Source: Bacteroidota bacterium (GTDB lineage Bacteria > Bacteroidota > Bacteroidia > Bacteroidales > UBA1715). From it: 11,962 bases of DNA. The stretch's first letter is position 1, and the number at the start of each line of letters is the position of its first letter. The position numbers and the translations under genes are program-made. Positions 7,321-11,962 of this stretch are shown here, piece by piece. The DNA is taken from assembly GCA_029266015.1 (NCBI GenBank), contig JAJUFK010000054.1:1-11962 (forward strand). The letters run 5' to 3'. The notes under the pieces were generated by a model that worked only from the letters and a program-made list of their open reading frames with translations, made no database searches and was not told the origin of the DNA.

Positions 7321-7356
7321 TATAAATATATAAAATATATACACGAAATATTGACA

Positions 7357-7389
7357 AAAAAAAGCCTCGAGATGTTCGAGGCTTTTTTT
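7357..7389 (-). terminator. Strong intrinsic terminator after the acyl-CoA dehydrogenase gene
   Basis: A perfect 14-pair inverted repeat (7357-7370 with 7376-7389) has a G+C-rich core GCCTCGA and a five-base loop. It is flanked by A on one side and T on the other, so it would work in either direction. It lies 28 bases after the stop of the acyl-CoA dehydrogenase gene and separates the etf operon from the symporter unit. Confidence 0.93.
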
Positions 7390-7417
7390 ATTTTATTTCA
7401 ATGTATTCACACATTAA

Positions 7418-9121
7418 TTAAATTTTGTATAAACTTAAATCTTTAACATCTGATTTTTCAATATACATAGATTTTTGTTTGTTTTCAGCATAAATTAATT
7501 TTATAAACACTTCAGCTGAATCATAATATTCTTCATCGCGGTTTGCGTCTAAAATTAATAAATGTCCCATAACTATATTACCAGCCATTTCAACCAATCT
7601 ACGTGCATGGAAATCAAGATATTCAGTATTTTTTGTTCCTTTTACTAATTCCACACAATGAGCATATTCATCGGTTAACTCTGCTAAAATTGAACGTAAA
7701 TAATCAAATTTTGGTTCTACTTGTTCTGCCTCGTATGCTTTAATTTGAGTTAACAAACCACCTGTTGCCACACCGCGAATAGCAGCTACAACTTGCAATT
7801 GTGTAGTACCTTCATATATAGAAGTAATACGAGCATCACGATAAATACGTTCAATTGGATAATCTTTCATAAATCCTGAGCCACCATGAACTTGTAACGA
7901 ATCATACGCTATAGAATTAGCATATTCACTCGAAAACAATTTGGTAAGCGGCGTATACATATCAGCAAGTTTACTATATACACGAGCTTCAGCTTTTTCT
8001 TCGGCAGTTAACTCACGTTTTTTAGCAATTAAATCATAGGCTTTATAAATATCAACAAATCGAGATGTTTCATATAATAATGAACGAACTGCTTGTGTAC
8101 GAACTTTCATATTCGTAATCATTTCATACACTGCAGGGAATTGAATAATTGGTTTTCCAAACTGTTCACGTTCATAAGCATATGCCAATGCCTCACGATA
8201 CGCAGCCTCACATAAACCAACAGATTGAGCTCCAATACCTAATCGAGCACCATTCATAAGAAACATTATATATTTAATAAGTCCCATTTTACGATCGCCA
8301 CACAATTCTGCAGGTGCATTTTTGAATACTAACTCACATGTTGGAGAACCTTTGATACCCAATTTATTTTCTAAACGACGAACAATTACGGCTTTATCAT
8401 TTCTATCATACATCAACAATGATAAACCACGAGCATCAGTTGTTCCATCTTCGGTACGTGCTAATACAAAATTTACATCGGCATCACCATTTGTAATAAA
8501 ACGTTTTACACCATTCAAGAACCATTGTTTTTTCTCTGCATCATAGGTTGCTTTTAATTGTACGGCACCTAAATCAGAACCTGCATCAGGCTCAGTTAAA
8601 TCCATAGCACAAGTTTCACCTGCACATACACGTGTTAAATATTTCTTTTTAAGAGCTTCGTCACCAAATTCTAAAACCGTTTCGGCACAGTCTTGTAATC
8701 CAAATATATTACAAAACGCAGCATCTGCACGAGCAACAATTTCACCTGCCATAATGTATGGTACAGTTGACATATTTAAACCTCCATATTCACGAGGCAA
8801 TGACATACCCATTAATTCTGCTTTACGAAATGCTTCTAAACCAATTTGTGTTCCTTTAGCATACACTACTTCGTTGTTTACAATTTTAGGACCTTCGTGG
8901 TCAACTGATTCTGCTAGTGGAGCAAGAATGTTTGCACTTAAATCCCCTACTATTTCAACAACCTTTTCGTAACTGTCTATAGCATCTTCAAAATCCTGAG
9001 GAGCATAATCATATTTATCTTTATCTGCAAAGTTATCTTCTTTTAACTTTACAATCTTTTTCATTAAAGGATGACCTAAATGAAATTTTAATGCTTTATT
9101 ATCTGTATAAAAATTAGCCAT
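7418..9121 (-). CDS. Acyl-CoA dehydrogenase, probably short-chain (butyryl-CoA type), partner of EtfAB
   Basis: This FAD flavoenzyme interconverts acyl-CoA and trans-2-enoyl-CoA. It has 567 residues, longer than the classic 380-residue form: a short N-terminal extension (1-40), the dehydrogenase core (about 45-450) and an extra C-terminal helical part (450-567). Core motifs visible are MDLTEPDAGSDLGAVQ (173-188), next to the flavin; FLNGVKRFITNGDAD (201-215); AYEREQFGKPI (315-325); and the family signature SLQVHGGSGFMKDYPIER (408-425). Glu437 in SIYEGTTQLQ is the expected catalytic base. The gene starts 18 bases after etfA, so all three are one operon. The same set with a similarly long dehydrogenase is known to me from Porphyromonas, where it is annotated as short-chain specific; chain length here is inferred from that. 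With the bifurcating-type EtfB, the likely reaction is crotonyl-CoA reduction rather than aerobic beta-oxidation. Confidence 0.93.
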   Translation of the reverse strand: MANFYTDNKALKFHLGHPLMKKIVKLKEDNFADKDKYDYAPQDFEDAIDSYEKVVEIVGDLSANILAPLAESVDHEGPKIVNNEVVYAKGTQIGLEAFRKAELMGMSLPREYGGLNMSTVPYIMAGEIVARADAAFCNIFGLQDCAETVLEFGDEALKKKYLTRVCAGETCAMDLTEPDAGSDLGAVQLKATYDAEKKQWFLNGVKRFITNGDADVNFVLARTEDGTTDARGLSLLMYDRNDKAVIVRRLENKLGIKGSPTCELVFKNAPAELCGDRKMGLIKYIMFLMNGARLGIGAQSVGLCEAAYREALAYAYEREQFGKPIIQFPAVYEMITNMKVRTQAVRSLLYETSRFVDIYKAYDLIAKKRELTAEEKAEARVYSKLADMYTPLTKLFSSEYANSIAYDSLQVHGGSGFMKDYPIERIYRDARITSIYEGTTQLQVVAAIRGVATGGLLTQIKAYEAEQVEPKFDYLRSILAELTDEYAHCVELVKGTKNTEYLDFHARRLVEMAGNIVMGHLLILDANRDEEYYDSAEVFIKLIYAENKQKSMYIEKSDVKDLSLYKI

Positions 9122-9139
9122 AATCGTATATTTCTAAGG

Positions 9140-10159
9140 TTATTTCGTATTTTGCTTATAGTATTTTATCATTTTGGGCAACACTTCATTCAAATCACCT
9201 ATAATAGTATAATCTGCAATAGTATTGATAGGAGCATTGGGGTCGTTGTTAATAGAAATTACAAGTGCCGATTCAGCCATACCAGCAGTATGTTGTACTG
9301 CACCCGAAATACCACAAGCAATATATAATTTTGGTCTTACAGTTACACCTGTTTGTCCAACTTGACGTTCATGTTCAGCAAAACCTGAGTCTACAGCAGC
9401 ACGTGAAGCTGCAACTTCGCCACCAAGCACTTCTGCCAAATCATGTAACAATTTAAAATTTTCTTTAGAACCTACACCATAACCACCTGCAACAATAATT
9501 GGAGCAGCTTTAAGATTTAACTTACTTTTTTCAATTTCACGTTCAATTACTTGAACAACAAAATCTTCTTTACTAAGTAAATTTTTAACATCAATTGGTT
9601 TAACTACTCCGGTATATTTTGCATCAAAAATTTCTTGTTTCATTACACCTTCACGAACGGTTGCAATTTGCGGACGAGTTTCGGGATTGATAATGGTAGC
9701 AATTATATTACCTCCAAAAGCAGGACGAATTTGATACAACAAATTTTTATATTCAGTTTTAGTTTTAGGATCAGTATGGTCTCCTATCTCCAAACTAGTA
9801 CAATCTGCAGTTAAACCACTACCGGTTGTAGAACAAATTCGAGGAGCTAAGTCGCGACCTACCGAAGTAGCACCAAACAATGCTATTTCAGGTTTTTCAT
9901 TTTTAAAAATTTCACACACTATTTTATTATGAGGCAAAGTAGTATACGGAGCCAATCGTTTATCATCAGCAACATGTACTACATCAACACCATACGGAAA
10001 CAATTGTTTTTCAATTCCGTCTAATTTATAACCAATAGCAATTGCTTCAAGCTTTTTGCCAAGTTGTTGTGCCAATTTTTTTCCTTTTGTAAGTAATTCT
10101 AAACTTACATCGGCTATAGCACCTTCTTCTATTTCTATATATACAAATACGTTATTCAC
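9140..10159 (-). CDS. etfA: Electron transfer flavoprotein, alpha subunit
   Basis: EtfA and EtfB form a soluble heterodimer that passes electrons to or from acyl-CoA dehydrogenase. The 339 residues have the expected two parts. The N-terminal ETF domain spans about 1-200, with ALFGATSVGRDLAPRI at 93-108 and GSGLTADCT at 113-121. The C-terminal FAD-binding domain includes VAGGYGVGSKENF (223-235), VAASRAAVDSGF with Arg253 (249-260), QVGQTGVTVRPKLYIACGIS (266-285) and SINNDPNAPI (302-311). The start is GTG (10159-10157), not ATG: the resulting N terminus MNNVFVYIE is the normal family start, there is no upstream in-frame ATG, and a TAG precedes it. It lies 31 bases after etfB. The GTG may lower its translation slightly compared with etfB; that is inference. 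Confidence 0.97.
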   Translation of the reverse strand: MNNVFVYIEIEEGAIADVSLELLTKGKKLAQQLGKKLEAIAIGYKLDGIEKQLFPYGVDVVHVADDKRLAPYTTLPHNKIVCEIFKNEKPEIALFGATSVGRDLAPRICSTTGSGLTADCTSLEIGDHTDPKTKTEYKNLLYQIRPAFGGNIIATIINPETRPQIATVREGVMKQEIFDAKYTGVVKPIDVKNLLSKEDFVVQVIEREIEKSKLNLKAAPIIVAGGYGVGSKENFKLLHDLAEVLGGEVAASRAAVDSGFAEHERQVGQTGVTVRPKLYIACGISGAVQHTAGMAESALVISINNDPNAPINTIADYTIIGDLNEVLPKMIKYYKQNTK

Positions 10160-10190
10160 GACGTTTCTATGTTTAAATGGTAAATACTAA

Positions 10191-11063
10191 TTATCCTATG
10201 GTATGATTTGCAATTAATTCTCTCATTAAGAAATCAATATCTTTATCATCTGCTGTTAACCGAACTGTTTCTTTTGCTGTTAACACCACATTTTCAATAT
10301 TTTTTACTTTTGTAGGAGAACCTGTTAAACCTAAACAATTTGGATCTGGATTTAAATCGTCTGCTGTCCATTCTTTAATTGTTAAATATGGTCGAGTTTT
10401 ATAGAATCCTTCGTAATCCATTCCTGCTTCTTGCAATTCAGTAAGTGTTTTAGCACGTTTGTATTTCATAGTTAATTTAGTATTGCGTGAACGACATTCA
10501 GTAGCAGAACTATGAACAGTTACCAATACAGGAAGTGGACATTTAACAACTTCAATACCTCGTTCTAAACGACGTTTTACCGTAATTACATTATTTTCAA
10601 TTCCTTTAATTTCTTCTGCATAGGTAATTTGTGGAATACCAACCTTTTCGGCTACTTGAGGACCAACTTGAGCTGTATCACCATCAATTGCTTGACGACC
10701 GGCCAAGATCAAATCAAATTCTTTTATTTTTTTTACAGCCAAACTTATAGTATATGATGTTGCCAATGTATCTGAACCGGCAAAAGCACGGTCAGTAATT
10801 AAATATCCGCCATCAGCACCTCTATACATAGCCTCTCGAATAATTTCGGCTGCACGGGTTGGTCCCATTGTTATAATTTCTACTGTTGTACCGGGGAATT
10901 TATCTTTTAATTGTAATGCTTGTTCCAAAGCATTCAAATCCTCCGGATTAAAGATAGCTGGCAATGCAGCTCTGTTCACAGTACCGTCAGACTTCATAGC
11001 GTCTTGTCCTACATTTCGTGTATCGGGTACTTGTTTAGCTAAAACTAAAATTTTTAATCCCAT
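10191..11063 (-). CDS. etfB: Electron transfer flavoprotein, beta subunit (bifurcating-type signature)
   Basis: The 290 residues start with MGLKILVLAKQVPDT, the usual EtfB/FixA N terminus. Further family signatures are NPEDLNALEQAL (39-50), GPTRAAEIIREAMYRGAD (67-84) and VKRRLERGIEVVKCPLPV (162-179), which lies in the loop that contacts the dehydrogenase. The site that binds AMP in aerobic ETFs reads AGRQAIDGDTAQVGP (121-135). In electron-bifurcating ETFs from anaerobes this DGDTAQVGP form accompanies a second FAD that accepts a hydride from NADH; aerobic ETFs carry a DDDCNQTGQ-like version instead. The protein is therefore more likely part of an NADH/ferredoxin-linked acyl-CoA dehydrogenase complex than a respiratory ETF. 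It is the first gene of the operon with etfA and the dehydrogenase, and a perfect -7 box lies 28 bases upstream. Confidence 0.97.
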   Translation of the reverse strand: MGLKILVLAKQVPDTRNVGQDAMKSDGTVNRAALPAIFNPEDLNALEQALQLKDKFPGTTVEIITMGPTRAAEIIREAMYRGADGGYLITDRAFAGSDTLATSYTISLAVKKIKEFDLILAGRQAIDGDTAQVGPQVAEKVGIPQITYAEEIKGIENNVITVKRRLERGIEVVKCPLPVLVTVHSSATECRSRNTKLTMKYKRAKTLTELQEAGMDYEGFYKTRPYLTIKEWTADDLNPDPNCLGLTGSPTKVKNIENVVLTAKETVRLTADDKDIDFLMRELIANHTIG

Positions 11064-11091
11064 TCCTTTTTAATTTTTTTGGTTGAAGTTG

Positions 11092-11124
11092 CAAAGATAC
11101 ATTTTAAGATAATATGAAAAACAA
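11092..11124 (-). promoter_or_regulatory. Bacteroidota-type promoter for the etfB-etfA-dehydrogenase operon
   Basis: TATCTTTG on the minus strand at 11099-11092 matches the -7 consensus TAnnTTTG exactly. TTG at 11124-11122 lies 22 bases upstream, within the 17-23 range described for Flavobacterium promoters. The -7 box ends 28 bases before the etfB ATG, and the whole element sits directly after the preceding gene's terminator. Confidence 0.7.
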
Positions 11125-11131
11125 TTTCAAA

Positions 11132-11161
11132 AAAAAAAGCCGATATAAATCGGCTTTTTTT
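11132..11161 (-). terminator. Intrinsic terminator after the hypothetical gene
   Basis: A perfect 13-pair inverted repeat (11132-11144 with 11149-11161) has the core GCCGAT, a four-base loop, and A/T runs on both sides, so it could act in both directions. It lies 19 bases after the stop of the hypothetical gene and just upstream of the etfB promoter. Confidence 0.92.
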
Positions 11162-11180
11162 ACTAACAATATGTTGTTAA

Positions 11181-11962
11181 TTATCTTGTTCTGCGAACTC
11201 CCTTATTAAAATCTACAGAATTACGTCTATCAATTTCTACATAAAAACGTGAACTTTTACGTTCCGGAAATTTGTAAATTATATACCCTTCTGGAGTTTG
11301 ACTTACTTTTTTACCTCTGAAATGTTTTGCATCCATTTCACTAATTTTTGAAACATAAAATTGTTGAACGTATGTTGAATATTTAGACGTAAAAGATTTG
11401 TCTGTTGACACAATTAATTTACATGAAAATTTAATTGGCGAATCACTTTGATTATATTCTTTTACATATATAAATGCTTTTTGATTTTTTATTGTACTAT
11501 GTTTATCCACAATACAAGTAGCATTAGTATCAAGAATCAATCCTCCGGCAGGAGCTAAATAATAATTTCCTTTTGTATACGTACTTTTTGATAAAATTTC
11601 TATTATTTGATCTTTTTCTTTCTTTTGTTGACCTGTATGTGTTTGTTTTTTCCACTCATAATCCATATCGGTGAGTGTAGGATCCATAGCCTTATATTTT
11701 TCATATATTTTAAATTCTTTATCATTTAATTTTTCAACATATGGTGACATAGGAATTTCAACACCTTCAATAGTATATGTTGATTGTGACCAGTTAATAT
11801 AAATAGGTACAGAAAGTTTGTTTTCAATTTTCACTTGCATCTTACCTCGACTAGCCCAAAACATGTAATTTATGATTACAGTATCGTTTTCAAACGTGAA
11901 TTGATCATACTTATTTTGATCTAATTTTGAAACTGATGCTACATCATACACTTGAACAATTC
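11181..11962 (-). CDS. Uncharacterised Bacteroidota protein, 5' end outside window
   Basis: The frame is open from the stop at 11181 to the window edge, giving about 260 residues of the C-terminal part. I do not recognise a named domain. The sequence begins QVYDVASVSKLDQNKY and goes on with a strand-rich stretch: FENDTVIINYMFWASRGKMQ, then VKIENKLSVPIYINWSQSTY. This FENDT..I.Y.FW...G.M...I.NK...PIYI.W layout resembles a group of hypothetical proteins I have seen in Bacteroidota, often lipoproteins with an N-terminal signal, but that end is not in the window. A charged middle section (KEKDQIIEILSKS) is followed by more predicted beta strands and a basic C terminus (KGVRRTR). A GTG at 11951 could serve as a start, but the open frame continues upstream and homologous-looking text begins before it, so the gene most likely starts outside. 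It ends at its own terminator. Confidence 0.65.
   Translation of the reverse strand, partial: IVQVYDVASVSKLDQNKYDQFTFENDTVIINYMFWASRGKMQVKIENKLSVPIYINWSQSTYTIEGVEIPMSPYVEKLNDKEFKIYEKYKAMDPTLTDMDYEWKKQTHTGQQKKEKDQIIEILSKSTYTKGNYYLAPAGGLILDTNATCIVDKHSTIKNQKAFIYVKEYNQSDSPIKFSCKLIVSTDKSFTSKYSTYVQQFYVSKISEMDAKHFRGKKVSQTPEGYIIYKFPERKSSRFYVEIDRRNSVDFNKGVRRTR

Noticed and set aside
7318..7345. TATATAAATATATAAAATATATA-like tract as a repeat or origin element
   Set aside because: It is short AT-rich low-complexity sequence in an already AT-rich gap, with no regular unit; it probably only supports the nearby promoter.
7255..7446. Plus-strand frame of 63 codons spanning the gap between the dehydrogenase and symporter genes
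   Set aside because: It runs straight through the 7357-7389 terminator hairpin and AT-rich low-complexity sequence, and has no promoter or motif.

Overview
The window looks like a stretch of chromosome from an AT-rich member of the Bacteroidota, probably an anaerobic or fermentative relative of the Bacteroidales. The grounds are low GC by eye, TAnnTTTG-type promoter elements, no clear Shine-Dalgarno sequences, the linkage symporter / DUF5063 / 3'-5' exonuclease / RlmI-like methyltransferase, and an etfB-etfA-acyl-CoA dehydrogenase cluster in the order I recall from Porphyromonas. All genes lie on the minus strand, so transcription runs from high to low coordinates. Nothing mobile, no CRISPR array and no tRNA or rRNA was seen.

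Layout in transcription order. (1) 11962-11181: a hypothetical Bacteroidota-type protein cut by the window edge, closed by a strong hairpin terminator. (2) 11063-7418: etfB, etfA and an acyl-CoA dehydrogenase. They are preceded by a TATCTTTG promoter box and followed by a strong terminator. EtfB carries the DGDTAQVGP signature associated with electron-bifurcating (NADH-using) ETFs, so the module may couple crotonyl-CoA reduction to ferredoxin reduction. (3) 7263-1484: a five-gene, tightly packed or overlapping unit with a TATATTTG promoter box: a sodium:solute symporter, a DUF5063 protein, a DEDDy 3'-5' exonuclease, an RlmI-like 23S rRNA methyltransferase and uvrB. (4) 1412-432: hisG with its own leader. 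(5) 355-1: the start of an NfeD-family membrane protein, cut by the window edge.

The most interesting part is the 188-base gap between uvrB and hisG. It encodes an eight-residue peptide, MKHIHHHI, with four histidine codons. A G+C-containing hairpin followed by a U tract ends about 23 bases before the hisG start codon. Between them lies a segment that can pair either with the His codons or with the 5' arm and loop of the terminator. This is the layout of ribosome-mediated transcription attenuation (as in enterobacterial hisL), here serving a single hisG whose next gene is not hisD.

HisG (first step of histidine synthesis) is therefore probably controlled twice: by histidyl-tRNA supply through the leader, and by histidine through its C-terminal regulatory domain. 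The five-gene unit mixes transport with nucleic-acid maintenance and rRNA modification. The DUF5063 protein has no established role, and its neighbours only hint at one.
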